DNA of 64,000 nucleotides from Calliopsis andreniformis (GCF_051401765.1 NW_027480568.1:372001-436000), one strand, 5' to 3'. Shown: positions 24,457-38,205, counted from the first letter of the stretch. The notes: generated by a model not told the origin, from the letters alone. Numbers and translations are program-made.

Positions 24457-25553
24457 TGAAGATTGAGGGTTCCGGATTGAGGATTCAGAATTGAAATTAG
24501 AGGACTGAGCATTGAGGATTGAAGATTGAGTATTGAGGATTGAAGATTGAGAATTGAGGATTGAGGATTGAGGATTGAGGATTGAGGATGAGGGCTGAGG
24601 GTTGAGGATTGATGTTTGAGGACTGAGGACTGAGAATTGAGGATTGAGAATTGAGGATTGAGGATTGAGGGTTGAAGATTGAGGATTGGGTATTGAGGAT
24701 TGAACAATGAGGATTGAGGATTGAGGACAGAGGGTTGAGGATTGAAGATTGAGTATTGAGGATTGAAGATTGACGATTGAGGATTGAGGATTGAGGATTG
24801 AGGATTGAAGATTGAGTATTGATGATTGAATATTGAGGATTGAGTATTGAGGTTTGAGGATTGAGGACGAGGACTGACGGTTGAGGATTGAGGTTTGAGG
24901 ATCGAGTGTTGAGGTTTGAGAGTTGAGGATTGAGGATTGAAGATTGAGAATTGAGGATTGAAGATTGAGGATTGAGGATTGAGGATTGAGGATTGACGCT
25001 TGAGGATTGAGGGTTGAGGATGGAGGATTGAGGATTGAGGATTGCAGACTGAGTATTGAGGATTGACGATGGGAGGATTGAGGATTGAGGATAGAATATT
25101 GAGAATTGGGGACTGAGGATTCAAGATTGAGGATCGAAGATTGAGAATTGATGATTGAAGATTGATAATTGAGGATTGAGGATTGAACATTGAGGACTGG
25201 GGATTCAGGATCGAAGATTGAGTATTGAGGATAGAAGATTGAGGATTGAGGATTGTCGATTAAGGATTGAGGATGAGGTCTGAGGGTTGAGGATTGCGGT
25301 TTGAGGACTGAGGACTGAGGATAGAGGATTGAGAGTTGAGGATTGAGGATTGAGGATTGAAGATTCAGGATTGGGTATTGAGGATTGAAGAATGAGGATT
25401 GAGGATTGAGGATTGAGGATTGAGGATTGAAGATTGAGTATTGAGCATTGAAGCCTGACGACTGAGGATTGACGATTGAGGATTGAGGATTGAGGATGGA
25501 GGATTGAAGATTGAGTATTGAGGATTGAAGATTGAGAATTGAGGATTGAGGGT

Positions 25554-25714
25554 TGAACATTGAGGACTGAGTGTTGAGGGTTGAGTGATGAGGATTGATG
25601 ATTGTGGATAGAGATTTGAAGATTGCAGATTGAGTATTGAGTATTGAAAACTGTGAATTGATGATATTCTATTGAGGATTGAGGATTGACAACTGATTGT
25701 TGAGGACTGAGGGC
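25554..25714 (+). repeat. Block A, class A4
   Basis: h6 TGAGGAT, h7 TGATGAT, h16 TGATGAT. First block of the 4.7-kb tandem unit. Confidence 0.85.
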
Positions 25715-26161
25715 TGAAGCTTGAGGATTCAGGATTGAGGATTCAGGATTGAGGTTTGAGGAGAGAGGACTGAGGTTTGAGGATTGAAGATTGAGTATTG
25801 AGGATTGAAGATTGAGAATTGAGGATTGAGGATTGAGGATTGAGGATTGAGGATGAGGGCTGAGGGTTGAGGATTGAGGTTTGAGGACTGAGGACTGAGG
25901 ATTGAGGATTGAGAATCGAGGACTGAGGAATGAGGGTTGAAGATTGAGGATTGGGTATTGAGGATTGAAGAATGAGGATTGAGGATTGAGGACAGAGGAT
26001 TGAGGATTGAAGATTGAGTATTGAGGATTGAAGATTGACGATTGAGGATTGAGGATTGAGGATTGAGGATTCAGGATTGACGATTGAGTAATGAAGATTG
26101 AGTATTGAGGATTGAAGATTGAGGATTGAGGATTGAGGATTGAGGATTGAGGATTGAAGAT

Positions 26162-26322
26162 TGAGGATTGGGGACTGAGTGTTGAGGGTTGAGTGATGAG
26201 AATTGATGTTTGTGGATAGAGATTTGAAGATTGCAGGTTGAGTATTGAGTATTGAAAACTGTGAAATCATGATATTCTATTGAGGATTGAGGATGGACCA
26301 CTGATTGTTGAGGACTGAGGGC
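26162..26322 (+). repeat. Block A, class A3
   Basis: h11 TGCAGGT, h16 TCATGAT, h17 ATTCTAT, h20 GGACCAC. Matches 3049 at 23,113 bp. Confidence 0.85.
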
Positions 26323-27391
26323 TGAAGGTTGAGGATTCAGGATTGAGGATTCACGATCGAGGCTTGAGGACTGAGGATTGAGGATTGAGGATTGAGGATT
26401 GAGGATTGAGGATTGAGGATTGAGGACTGAGGATTGAGGATTGAGTATTCAGGATTGAGGATTGAGGATTGAAGATTGAGTATTGAGGATTGAAGATTGA
26501 GGATTGAGGATTGAGGACTGAGGATTGAGGATTGAAGGCTGAGGATTGGGTATTGAGGTTTGAATATTGAGGATTGAGGATTGAGCTTTGAGGAGTGAAG
26601 ATTGAGGATTGAGGATTGAGGATTGAGGATCGAGGATTGAAGGTTGAAGATTGAATATTGATGATTAAAGATTGAGGGTTGAGGATTGAGGGTTGTGGGT
26701 TGAGGACGAGGACTGAGTGTTGAATATTGATGTCTGAGGTCTGACGATTGAGGATTGAGAATTGAGAATTGAAGATTGAGTATTGAAGATTGAGGATTGG
26801 GTATTGAGGATTGACGAATGAGGATTGAGGATTGCGGATTGAGGATTGAAGATTGAGAATTGAGGATTGAAGGTTCAGGACAGAGGATTGAGGATTGAGG
26901 ATTGGGGATTGAGGATTGCGAATTGAATATTCAGTAATGAAGATTGAAGATTCAGAATTGAGGACTGAGGATTGAGGATTGAGGATTGAAGACTGAGAAT
27001 CGGGTATTGAGGACTGAACATTGAGGATTGAGGATTGAGGATTGAGGATTGAGGATTGAGGATTGAAGGTTGAATATTGATGAATGAAGATTGAGGATTG
27101 AGGATTGAAGGTCGTGGATTGAGGACGAGGACTGAGGGTTGAGTATTCATACTTGAGGTCTGAGGATTGAGGATTGAGGATTGCGAATTGAGGATTGAGG
27201 ATTTAAGATTGAGGATTGGGTATTGAGGATTGAAGAATGAGGATTGAGGATTGAGGACGGAGGATTGAGGATTGAGGATTGAGGATTGAGGATTGAGGAT
27301 TGAGGATTGAGGATTGAAGATTGAGTATTGAGGATTGAAGATTGAGGATTGAGGATTGAGGATTGAGGATTGAGGATTGAGGATTGAAGAT

Positions 27392-27552
27392 TGAGGATTG
27401 GGGACTGAGTGTTGAGGGTTGAGTGATGAGAATTGATGTTTGTGGATAGAGATTTGAAGATTGCAGTTTGAGTATTGAGTATTGAAGACTGTGAAATCAT
27501 GATACTCTATTGAGGATTGAGGATGGACCACTGATTGTTGAGGACTGAGTGC
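27392..27552 (+). repeat. Block A, class A3
   Basis: h11 TGCAGTT, h14 TGAAGAC, h17 ACTCTAT, h23 TGAGTGC. Confidence 0.85.
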
Positions 27553-28549
27553 TGAAGGTTGAGGATTCAGGATTGACGATTCAGGATTGAGGTTTGAGGA
27601 CTGAGGATTGAGGATTGAGGATTGAGGATTGAGGATTGAGGCTTGAGGATTGAGGATTGAAGACTGAGGATCGGGTATTGAGGATTGAACATTGAGGATT
27701 GAGGATTGAGGATTGAGGATTGAGGATTGAGGATTGAGGATTGAAGGTTGAATATTGATGAATGAAGATTGAGGATTGAGGATTGAAGGTCGTGGATTGA
27801 GGACGAGGACTGAGGGTTGAGTATCGATACTTGAGGCCTGAGGATAGAGGATTGAGGATTGCGAATTGAGGATTGATGATTGGGGATTGAAGATTGAGGA
27901 TTGAGGATTGAGGATTAAGGATTGAGGATTGAGGATTGAGGACTGAGGATTGAAGATTGAGGATTGAGGATTGAGGATTGAGGATTGCGGGTTGTGGATT
28001 GAGGACGAGGACTGAGGGTTGAGTATTGATACTTGAGGCCTGAGGATTGAGGATTGAGGATTGCGAATTGAGGATTGAGGATTTAAGATTGAGGATTGGG
28101 TATTGAGGATTGAAGAATGAGGATTGAGGATTGAGGGCAGAGGATTGAGGATTGAAGATCGACTATTGAGGATTGAGGATTGAGGATTGAGGATTGAGGA
28201 TTGAGGATTGAGGATTGAAGATTGAGTATTGAGGATTGAAGATTGAGGATTGAGGATTGAGGATTGAGGATTGAGGATTGAGGATTGAAGATTGAGTACT
28301 GAGGATTGAAGATTAAGATTGAGGATTGAGGGTTGAGGACTGAGGATTGAGAATTGAGGATTGAAGGTTGAGTATTGAGATTTGAAGATTGAGGATTGAG
28401 GATTGAGGATTGAGGATTGAGGATTGAAGATTGAGTACTGAGGATTGAAGATTAAGGGTGAGTATTGAGGGTTGAGGACTGAGGATTGAGGATTGAGGAT
28501 TGATGGTTCAGTATTGAGGATTGAAGATTGAGAATTGAGGATTGAGGGT

Positions 28550-28710
28550 TGAACATTGAGGACTGAGTGTTGAGGGTTGAGTGATGAGAATTGATGTTTG
28601 TGGATAGAGATTTGAAGATTGCAGATTGAGTATTGAGTATTGAAAACTGTGAATTGATGATATTCTATTGAGGATTGAGGATTGACAACTGATAGTTGAG
28701 GACTGAGGGC
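28550..28710 (+). repeat. Block A, class A4
   Basis: h16 TGATGAT, h20 TGACAAC, h21 TGATAGT. The h21 variant is shared only with 33015. Confidence 0.85.
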
Positions 28711-29592
28711 TGAAGCTTGAGGATTCAGGATTGAGGATTCAGGATTGAGGTTTGAGGAGAGAGGACTGAGGTTTGAGGATTGAGGATTGAGAATTGATGA
28801 TTGAGGATTGAGGATTGAAGATTGAGGATTGGCAGTTGAGGATTGAACATTGAGGATTGAGGATTGAGGATTGAGGATTGAGGATTGAAGGTTGAATATT
28901 GATGAATGAAGATTGAGGATTGAGGATCGAGGGTTGTGGACTGAGGATTGAGGATTGAGGATTGAAGATTGAGGATTGGGTATTGAGGATTGAAGAATGA
29001 GGATTGAAGAATGAGGATTGGGGATTGAGAATTGAGGATTGAGGATTGAATATTGAGTATTGAGGACTGAATATTGAGGATTGAGGATTGACGATTGAGG
29101 ATTGAGGATTGAGGATTGAAGATGGAGTATTGAGGATTGAATATTGAGGATTGAGGATTGAGGATTGAGGGTTGAGGATTGAGGATTTAGGATTGAAGAA
29201 TGAGGATTGAGGATTGAGGATTGAGGATTGAGGGTTGTGGATTCAGGACGAGGACTGAGGGTTGAATATTTATGACTGATGTCTGAGGATTGAGGATTGA
29301 GAATTGAGAATTGAGGATTGAGGATTGAGGATTGAAGATTGAGGATTGGGTATTGAGGATTGAGGATTGAGGATTGAATAATTGAGGATAGGGTATTGAG
29401 GATTGAAGAATGATGATTGAGGATTGAGGATTGAGGATTGAGAATTGAATATTGAGTATTGAGGATTGAAGATCGACTATTGAGGATTGCGAATTGAGGA
29501 TTGAGGGTTGGGGATTGAGGATTGAAGATTGAGTATTGAGGATTGAAGGTTGAGGATTGTGGATTGAGGATTGAGGGTTGAGGCTGGAATAT

Positions 29593-29753
29593 TGAGGATT
29601 GGGGACTGAGTGTTGTGGGTTGAATGATGAGGATTGATGTTTGTGGATAGAGATTTGAAGATTGCAGGTTGAGTATTGAGTATTGAAAACTGTGAAATCA
29701 TGATATTCTATTGAGGATTGAGGATGGACCACTGATTGTTGAGGACTGAGGGC
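29593..29753 (+). repeat. Block A, class A3
   Basis: h4 TGTGGGT, h5 TGAATGA, h6 TGAGGAT, h16 TCATGAT, h20 GGACCAC. Confidence 0.85.
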
Positions 29754-30291
29754 TGAAGATTGAGGATTCAGGATTGAGGATGCAGGATTGAGGTTTGAGG
29801 ACTGAGGATTGAGGATTGAGGATTGAGGATTGAGGATTGAGGATTGAGGATTGAAGACTGAGGATAGGGTATTGAGGTTTGAACATTGAGGATAGAGGAT
29901 TGAGGTTTGAGGAGTGAAGATTGAGGATTGAGGATTGAGGATTGAGGATCGAGGATTGAGGGTTGAAGATTGAATATTGATGATTAAAGATTGAGGGTTG
30001 AGGATTGAGGGTTGTGGATTGAGGACGAGGACTGAGTGTTGAATATTGATGTCTGAGGCCTGAGGATTGAGGATTGAGAATTGAGAATTGAGGATTGAGG
30101 ATTGAAGATTGAGGATTGGGTATTGAGGATTGACGAATGAGGATTGAGGATTGCGGATTGAGGATTGAAGATTGAGTATTGAGTGTTGAAGGTTGAGGAT
30201 TGAGGATTGAGGATTGAGGATTGGGGATTGAGGATTGCGAATTGAAGGTTCAGTATTGAGGATTGAAGATTGAGAATTGAGGATTGAGGGT

Positions 30292-30452
30292 TGAACATTG
30301 AGGACTGAGTGTTGAGGGTTGAGTGATGAGGATTGATGATTGTGGATAGAGATTTGAAGATTGCAGATTGAGTATTGAGTATTGAAAACTGTGAATTGAT
30401 GATATTCTATTGAGGATTGAGGATTGACAACTGATTGTTGAGGACTGAGGGC
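30292..30452 (+). repeat. Block A, class A4
   Basis: Copy of 25554 with the same h7 TGATGAT; marks the start of tandem copy 2. Confidence 0.85.
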
Positions 30453-30899
30453 TGAAGCTTGAGGATTCAGGATTGAGGATTCAGGATTGAGGTTTGAGGA
30501 GAGAGGACTGAGGTTTGAGGATTGAAGATTGAGTATTGAGGAGTGAAGATTGACAATTGAGGATTGAGGATTGAGGATTGAGGATTGAGGATGAGGGCTG
30601 AGGGTTGAGGATTGAGGTTTGAGGACTGAGGACTGAGGATTGAGGATTGAGAATCGAGGATTGAGGAATGAGGGTTGAAGATTGAGGATTGGGTATTGAG
30701 GATTGAAGAATGAGGATTGAGGATTGAGGACAGAGGATTGAGGATTGAAGATTGAGTATTGAGGATTGAAGATTGACGATTGAGGATTGAGGATTGAGGA
30801 TTGAGGATTCAGGATTGACGATTGAGTAATGATGATTGAGTATTGAGGATTGAAGATTGAGGATTGAGGATTGAGGATTGAGGATAGAGGATTGAAGAT

Positions 30900-31060
30900 T
30901 GAGGATTGGGGACTGAGTGTTGAGGGTTGAGTGATGAGAATTGATGTTTGTGGATAGAGATTTGAAGATTGCAGGTTGAGTATTGAGTATTGAAAACTGT
31001 GAAATCATGATATTCTATTGAGGATTGAGGATGGACCACTGATTGTTGAGGACTGAGGGC
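30900..31060 (+). repeat. Block A, class A3
   Basis: Copy of 26162 at 4,738 bp, with h20 GGACCAC. Confidence 0.85.
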
Positions 31061-32017
31061 TGAAGGTTGAGGATTCAGGATTGAGGATTCACGATCGAGG
31101 CTTGAGGACTGAGGATTGAGGATTGAGGATTGAGGATTGAGGATTGAGGATTGAGGATTGAGGACTGAGGATTGAGGATTGAGTATTCAGGATTGAGGAT
31201 TGAGGATTGAAGATTGAGTATTGAGGATTGAAGATTGAGGATTGAGGATTGAGGACTGAGGATTGAGGATTGAAGGCTGAGGATTGGGTATTGAGGTTTG
31301 AATATTGAGGATTGAGGATTGAGCTTTGAGGAGTGAAGATTGAGGATTGAGGATTGAGGATTGAGGATCGAGGATTGAAGGTTGAAGATTGAATATTGAT
31401 GATTAAAGATTGAGGGTTGAGGATTGAGGGTTGTGGGTTGAGGACGAGGACTGAGTGTTGAATATTGATGTCTGAGGTCTGAGGATTGAGGATTGAGAAT
31501 TGAGAATTGAAGATTGAGTATTGAAGATTGAGGATTGGGTATTGAGGATTGACGAATGAGGATTGAGGATTGCGGATTGAGGATTGAAGATTGAGAATTG
31601 AGGATTGAAGGTTCAGGACAGAGGATTGAGGATTGAGGATTGGGGATTGAGGATTGAGGATTGAGGATTGAGGATTGAGGATTGAAGGTTGAATATTGAT
31701 GAATGAAGATTGAGGATTGAGGATTGAAGGTCGTGGATTGAGGACGAGGACTGAGGGTTGAGTATTCATACTTGAGGCCTGAGGATTGAGGATTGAGGAT
31801 TGCGAATTGAGGATTGAGGATTTAAGATTGAGGATTGGGTATTGAGGATTGAAGAATGAGGATTGAGGATTGAGGACGGAGGATTGATGATTGAGGATTG
31901 AGGATTGAGGATTGAGGATTGAGGATTGAGGATTGAGGATTGAAGATTGAGTATTGAGGATTGAAGATTGAGGATTGAGGATTGAGGATTGAGGATTGAG
32001 GATTGAGGATTGAAGAT

Positions 32018-32178
32018 TGAGGATTGGGGACTGAGTGTTGAGGGTTGAGTGATGAGAATTGATGTTTGTGGATAGAGATTTGAAGATTGCAGTTTGAGTA
32101 TTGAGTATTGAAGACTGTGAAATCATGATACTCTATTGAGGATTGAGGATGGACCACTGATTGTTGAGGACTGAGTGC
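32018..32178 (+). repeat. Block A, class A3
   Basis: Copy of 27392 at 4,626 bp, with h11 TGCAGTT and h17 ACTCTAT. Confidence 0.85.
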
Positions 32179-33014
32179 TGAAGGTTGAGGATTCAGGATT
32201 GACGATTCAGGATTGAGGTTTGAGGACTGAGGATTGAGGATTGAGGATTGAGGATTGAGGCTTGAGGATTGAGGATTGAAGACTGAGGATCGGGTATTGA
32301 GGATTGAACATTGAGGATTTAGGATTGAGGATTGAGGATTGAGGATTGAGGATTGAGGATTGAAGGTTGAATATTGATGAATGAAGATTGAGGATTGAGG
32401 ATTGAAGGTCGTGGATTGAGGACGAGGACTGAGGGTTGAGTATCGATACTTGAGGCCTGAGGATAGAGGATTGAGGATTGCGAATTGAGGATTGATGATT
32501 GGGGATTGAAGATTGAGGATTGAGGATTGAGGATTAAGGATTGAGGATTGAGGATTGAGGACTGAGGATTGAAGATTGAGGATTGAGGATTAAGATTGAG
32601 GATTGAGGGTTGAGGACTGAGGATTGAGAATTGAGGATTGAAGGTTGAGTATTGAGATTTGAAGATTGAGGATTGAGGATTGAGGATTGAGGATTGAGGA
32701 TTGAAGATTGAGGATTGAGGATTGAGGATTGAGGATTGAGGATTGAGGATTGAAGATTGAGTACTGAGGATTGAAGATTAAGATTGAGGATTGAGGGTTG
32801 AGGACTGAGGATTGAGAATTGAGGATTGAAGGTTGAGTATTGAGATTTGAAGATTGAGGATTGAGGATTGAGGATTGAGGATTGAGGATTGAAGATTGAG
32901 TACTGAGGATTGAAGATTAAGGGTGAGTATTGAGGGTTGAGGACTGAGGATTGAGGATTGAGGATTGATGGTTCAGTATTGAGGATTGAAGATTGAGAAT
33001 TGAGGATTGAGGGT

Positions 33015-33175
33015 TGAACATTGAGGACTGAGTGTTGAGGGTTGAGTGATGAGAATTGATGTTTGTGGATAGAGATTTGAAGATTGCAGATTGAGTATTG
33101 AGTATTGAAAACTGTGAATTGATGATATTCTATTGAGGATTGAGGATTGACAACTGATAGTTGAGGACTGAGGGC
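33015..33175 (+). repeat. Block A, class A4
   Basis: Copy of 28550 at 4,465 bp, with h21 TGATAGT. Confidence 0.85.
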
Positions 33176-34057
33176 TGAAGCTTGAGGATTCAGGATTGAG
33201 GATTCAGGATTGAGGTTTGAGGAGAGAGGACTGAGGTTTGAGGATTGAGGATTGAGAATTGATGATTGAGGATTGAGGATTGAAGATTGAGGATTGGCAG
33301 TTGAGGATTGAACATTGAGGATTGAGGATTGAGGATTGAGGATTGAGGATTGAAGGTTGAATATTGATGAATGAAGATTGAGGATTGAGGATCGAGGGTT
33401 GTGGACTGAGGATTGAGGATTGAGGATTGAAGATTGAGGATTGGGTATTGAGGATTGAAGAATGAGGATTGAAGAATGAGGATTGGGGATTGAGAATTGA
33501 GGATTGAGGATTGAATATTGAGTATTGAGGACTGAATATTGAGGATTGAGGATTGACGATTGAGGATTGAGGATTGAGGATTGAAGATGGAGTATTGAGG
33601 ATTGAATATTGAGGATTGAGGATTGAGGATTGAGGGTTGAGGAGTGAGGATTTAGGATTGAAGAATGAGGATTGAGGATTGAGGATTGAGGATTGAGGGT
33701 TGTGGATTCAGGACGAGGACTGAGGGTTGAATATTTATGACTGATGTCTGAGGATTGAGGATTGAGAATTGAGAATTGAGGATTGAGGATTGAGGATTGA
33801 AGATTGAGGATTGGGTATTGAGGATTGAGGATTGAGGATTGAATAATTGAGGATAGGGTATTGAGGATTGAAGAATGATGATTGAGGATTGAGGATTGAG
33901 GATTGAGAATTGAATATTGAGTATTGAGGATTGAAGATCGACTATTGAGGATTGCGAATTGAGGATTGAGGGTTGGGGATTGAGGATTGAAGATTGAGTA
34001 TTGAGGATTGAAGGTTGAGGATTGTGGATTGAGGATTGAGGGTTGAGGCTGGAATAT

Positions 34058-34218
34058 TGAGGATTGGGGACTGAGTGTTGTGGGTTGAATGATGAGGATT
34101 GATGTTTGTGGATAGAGATTTGAAGATTGCAGGTTGAGTATTGAGTATTGAAAACTGTGAAATCATGATATTCTATTGAGGATTGAGGATGGACCACTGA
34201 TTGTTGAGGACTGAGGGC
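34058..34218 (+). repeat. Block A, class A3
   Basis: Copy of 29593 at 4,465 bp, with h4 TGTGGGT and h5 TGAATGA. Confidence 0.85.
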
Positions 34219-34755
34219 TGAAGATTGAGGATTCAGGATTGAGGATGCAGGATTGAGGTTTGAGGACTGAGGATTGAGGATTGAGGATTGAGGATTGAGG
34301 ATTGAGGATTGAGGATTGAAGACTGAGGATAGGGTATTGAGGTTTGAACATTGAGGATAGAGGATTGAGGTTTGAGGAGTGAAGATTGAGGATTGAGGAT
34401 TGAGGATTGAGGATCGAGGATTGAGGGTTGAAGATTGAATATTGATGATTAAAGATTGAGGGTTGAGGATTGAGGGTTGTGGATTGAGGACGAGGACTGA
34501 GTGTTGAATATTGATGTCTGAGGCCTGAGGATTGAGGATTGAGAATTGAGAATTGAGGATTGAGGATTGAAGATTGAGGATTGGGTATTGAGGATTGACG
34601 AATGAGGATTGAGGATTGCGGATTGAGGATTGAAGATTGAGTATTGAGGGTTGAAGGCTGAGGATTGAGGATTGAGGATTGAGGATTGGGGATTGAGGAT
34701 TGCGAATTGAAGATTCAGTATTGAGGATTGAAGATTCAGAATTGAGGATGAGGAT

Positions 34756-34916
34756 TGAACATTGAATACTGAGTGTTGAGGGTTGAGTGATGAGAATTTA
34801 TGTTTCTGGATAGAGATTTGAAGATTGCAGATTGAGTATTGAGTATTGAAAACTGTGAATTGAGGATATTCTATTGAGGATTGAGGATTGACAACTGAAT
34901 GTTGAGGACTGAGGGC
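34756..34916 (+). repeat. Block A, class A2
   Basis: h7 TTATGTT, h8 TCTGGAT, h16 TGAGGAT, h21 TGAATGT. First landmark of the shortened colinear copy. Confidence 0.85.
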
Positions 34917-35342
34917 TGAAGATTGAGGATTCAGGATTGAGGATTCAGAAATGAGGTTTGAGGACTGAGGATTGAGGATTGAAGGTTGAGTATTGAGGAT
35001 TGAAGGTTGAGGATTGAGGATTGGGGATTGAGGATTGAGGATGAGGGCTGAGGGTTGAGGATTGAGGTTTGAGGACTAAGGACGGAGGATTGAGGATTGA
35101 GAATTGAGGATTGAGGATTGAGGATTGAAGATTGAGGATTGGGTATTGAGGATCGAAGAGTGAGGATTGAGGATTGAGGATTGAGGATTGAGGATTGAAT
35201 ATTGAGTATTGAGGATTGAAGATTGACTATTGAGGATTGCGAATTGAGGAATGAGGATTGAGGATTGGGGATTGTAGATTGAGTATTGAGGATTGAATGT
35301 TGAGGATTGTGGATTGAGATTTGGGGATTGAGGCTTGAATAT

Positions 35343-35502
35343 TGAGGATTGGGGCTGAGTGTTGAGGGTTGAGTGATGAGAATTGATGTTTGTGGATAGA
35401 GATTTGAAGATTGCCGGTTGAGTATTGAGTATTGAAAACTGTGAATTCATGATATTCTATTGAGGATTGAGGATTGACCACTGATTGTTGAGGACTGAGG
35501 GC
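35343..35502 (+). repeat. Block A, class A3 with a 6-base second unit
   Basis: Third copy of the TGGGGC / TGCCGGT variant (others at 13717 and 17942). Confidence 0.85.
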
Positions 35503-36151
35503 TGAAGATTGAGGATTCAGGATTGAGGATTCAGGATTGAGGTTTGAGGACTAAAGATTGAGGATTGAGGATTGAGGATTGAGGATTGAGGATTGAAGAC
35601 TGAGGATCGGGTATTGAGGATTGAACATTGAGGATTGAGGATTGAGGATTGAGGATTGAGTATTGAGAATTGAAGGTTGAATATTGATGAATGAAGATTG
35701 AGGATTGAGGATTGAAGGTCGCGGATTGAGGACGAGGCCTGAGGGTTGAGTATTGATACTTGAGGCCTGAGGATCGGGTATTGAGGATTGAACATTGAGG
35801 ATTGAGGATTGAGGATTGAGTATTGAGGATTGAGAATTGAAGGTTGAATATTGATGAATGAAGATTGAGGATTGAGGATTGAAGGTCGTGGATTGAGGAC
35901 GAGGACTGAGGGTTGAGTATTGATACTTGAGGCCTGAGGATTGAGGATTGAGGATTGCGAATTGAGGATTGAGGATTTAAGATTGAGGATTGGGTATTGA
36001 GGATTGAAGAATGAGGATTGAGGATTGAGGGCAGAGGATTGAGGATTGAAGATTGACGATTGAGGATTGAGGATTGAGGATTGAGGATTGAGGATTGAGG
36101 ATTGAGGATTGAGGATTGAGGATTGAGGATTGAGAATTGAGGATTGAGGGT

Positions 36152-36312
36152 TGAACATTGAGGACTGAGTGTTGAGGGTTGAGTGATGAGAATTGATGTT
36201 TGTGGATAGAGATTTGAAGATTGCAGATTGAGTATTGAGTATTGAAAACTGTGAATTGATGATATTCCATTGAGGATTGAGGATTGACAACTGATTGTTG
36301 AGGACTGAGGGC
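36152..36312 (+). repeat. Block A, class A4
   Basis: h16 TGATGAT, h17 ATTCCAT; copy of 15356 at 20,796 bp. Confidence 0.85.
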
Positions 36313-36570
36313 TGAAGCTTGAGGATTCAGGATTGAGGATTCAGGATTGAGGTTTGAGGAGAGAGGACTGAGGTTTGAGGATTGAGGATTGAGAATTGAT
36401 GATTGAGGATTGAGGATTGAGGATTGAGGATTGAGGATTGAGGATTGAAGATTGAGTACTGAGGATTGAAGGTTAAGAGTGAGGATTGAGGGTTGAGGAC
36501 TGAGGATTGAGGATTGAGGATTGAAGGTTCAGTATTGAGGATTGAAGATTGAGAATTGAGTATTGAGGTT

Positions 36571-36731
36571 TGAACATTGAGGACTGAGTGTTGAGGGTTG
36601 AGTGATGAGAATTGATGTTTGTGGATAGAGATTTGAAGATTGCAGATTGAGTATTGAGTATTGAAAACTGTGAATTGGTGATATTCCATTGAGGATTGAG
36701 GATTGACAACTGATTGTTGAGGACTGAGGGC
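36571..36731 (+). repeat. Block A, class A4
   Basis: h16 TGGTGAT, h17 ATTCCAT; copy of 15775 at 20,796 bp. Confidence 0.85.
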
Positions 36732-37038
36732 TGAAGCTTGAGGATTCAGGATTGAGGATTCAGGATTGAGGTTTGAGGAGAGAGGACTGAGGTTTGAGGA
36801 TTGAGGATTGAGAATTGATGATTGAGGATTGAGGATTGAAGATTGAGGATTGGCAGTTGAGGATTGAACATTGAGGATTGAGGATTGAGGATTGAGGATT
36901 GAGGATTGAAGGTTGAATATTGATGAATGAAGATTGAGGATTGAGGATTGAGGGTTGTGGATTGAGAACGAGGACTGAGGGTTGAGTGCTGATGCCTGAG
37001 GTCTGAGGATTGAAGATTGAGAATTGAGTATTGAGGTT

Positions 37039-37087
37039 TGAACATTGAGGACTGAGTGTTGAGGGTTGAGTGATGAGAATTGAAATT
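37039..37087 (+). repeat. Deleted A block
   Basis: Third copy of the 154-bp deletion joint (offset 20,796 from 16243). Confidence 0.8.
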
Positions 37088-37471
37088 TGAGGACTGAGCA
37101 TTGAGGATTGAAGATTGAGTATTGAGGATTGAAGATTGAGAATTGAGGATTGAGGATCGAGGATTGAGGATGAGGGCTAAGGGTTGAGGATTGAGGTTTG
37201 AGGACTGAGGACTGAGGATTGAGGATTGAGAATTGAGGATTGAGGATTGAGGGTTGAAGATTGAGGATTGGGTATTGAGGATTGAAGAATGTGGATTGAG
37301 GATTGAGGATTGAGGATTGAGGATTGAAGATTGATTATTGAGGATTGAAGATTGACGATCGAGGATTGAGCATTGAGGATTGAGCATTGAGGATTCAGGA
37401 TTGAAGATTGAGTATTGAGGATTGAAGGTTGAGGATTGTGGATTGAGGATTGAGGATTGAGTATTGAATAT

Positions 37472-37632
37472 TGAGGATTGGGGACTGAGTGTTGAGGGTT
37501 GAATGATGAGAATTGATGTTTATGGATAGAGATTTGAAGATTGCAGATTTAGTATTGAGTATTGAAAACAGTGAATTGATGATATTCTACTGAGGATTGA
37601 GGATTGACAACTGATTGTTGAGGACTGAGGGC
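37472..37632 (+). repeat. Block A, class A4
   Basis: h8 TATGGAT, h12 TTAGTAT, h17 ATTCTAC; inside 979-bp copy 1. Confidence 0.85.
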
Positions 37633-38205
37633 TGAAGGTTGAGGATTCAGTATTGAGGATTCAGGATTGAGGTTTTAGGAGAGAGGACTGAGGATTGAGG
37701 GTTGGGGATTGAGAATTGAGGATTGAGGATTGAGGATTGAAGATTGAGGATTGGCTGTTGAGGATTGAACATTGAGGAATGAGGAGTGAGGATTGAGGAT
37801 TGAGGATTGAAGGCTGAATATTGATGCATGAGGATTGAGGATTGAGGATTGAGGGTTGTGGATTGAGAACGAGGACTGGGGGTTGAATATTTATGATTGA
37901 GGTCTGAGGATTGAGGATTGAGGATTGAGAATTGAGGATTGAGGATTGAGGATTGAAGATTTAGGATTGGGTATTGAGGATTGAGGATTGAGGATTGAAG
38001 ATTGAGGATAGGGTATTGAGGATTGAAGAATGATGATTGAGGATTATGGATTGAGGATTGAGGATTGAATATTGATTATTGAGGATTGAAGATCGACTAT
38101 TGAGGATTGCGAATTGAGGATTGAGTGTTGGGGATTGAGGATTGAAGATTGAGTATTGCGGATTGACGGTTGAGGATTGTGGATTGAGGATTGAGGCTTG
38201 AATAT

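Larger units (their letters stand above)
20636..25553 (+). repeat. Mixed domain with two B blocks
   Basis: It contains two B blocks (21181 and 21914), a rear-only A fragment (21774) and full A3, A4, A3 and A1 blocks. About 20.59-21.62 kb recurs at 39.52-40.55 kb (offset 18,934) and about 23.63-25.53 kb at 40.55-42.455 kb (offset 16,923). The 21.6-23.6 kb stretch between them is absent from the second copy. It contains no gene. Confidence 0.75.
25554..30291 (+). repeat. Tandem 4.7-kb unit, copy 1
   Basis: It starts at an A4 block (25554) and is repeated immediately downstream, beginning at 30,292. The offset between copies is 4,738 bp at the start, about 4,619-4,626 bp near 27.2-27.4 kb and 4,465 bp from 28.6 kb on. 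The copies therefore differ by internal losses that are multiples of 7 (119, 112, 161 bp). A blocks in order: A4, A3, A3, A4, A3. It contains no gene. Confidence 0.82.
30292..34710 (+). repeat. Tandem 4.7-kb unit, copy 2 (contracted)
   Basis: Second copy of the preceding unit, with the same A block order: A4 (30292), A3 (30900), A3 (32018), A4 (33015), A3 (34058). Near 32.59 and 32.78 kb it carries two copies of a short segment that is single in copy 1, next to a larger loss. Similarity ends near 34,710. It contains no gene. Confidence 0.82.
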
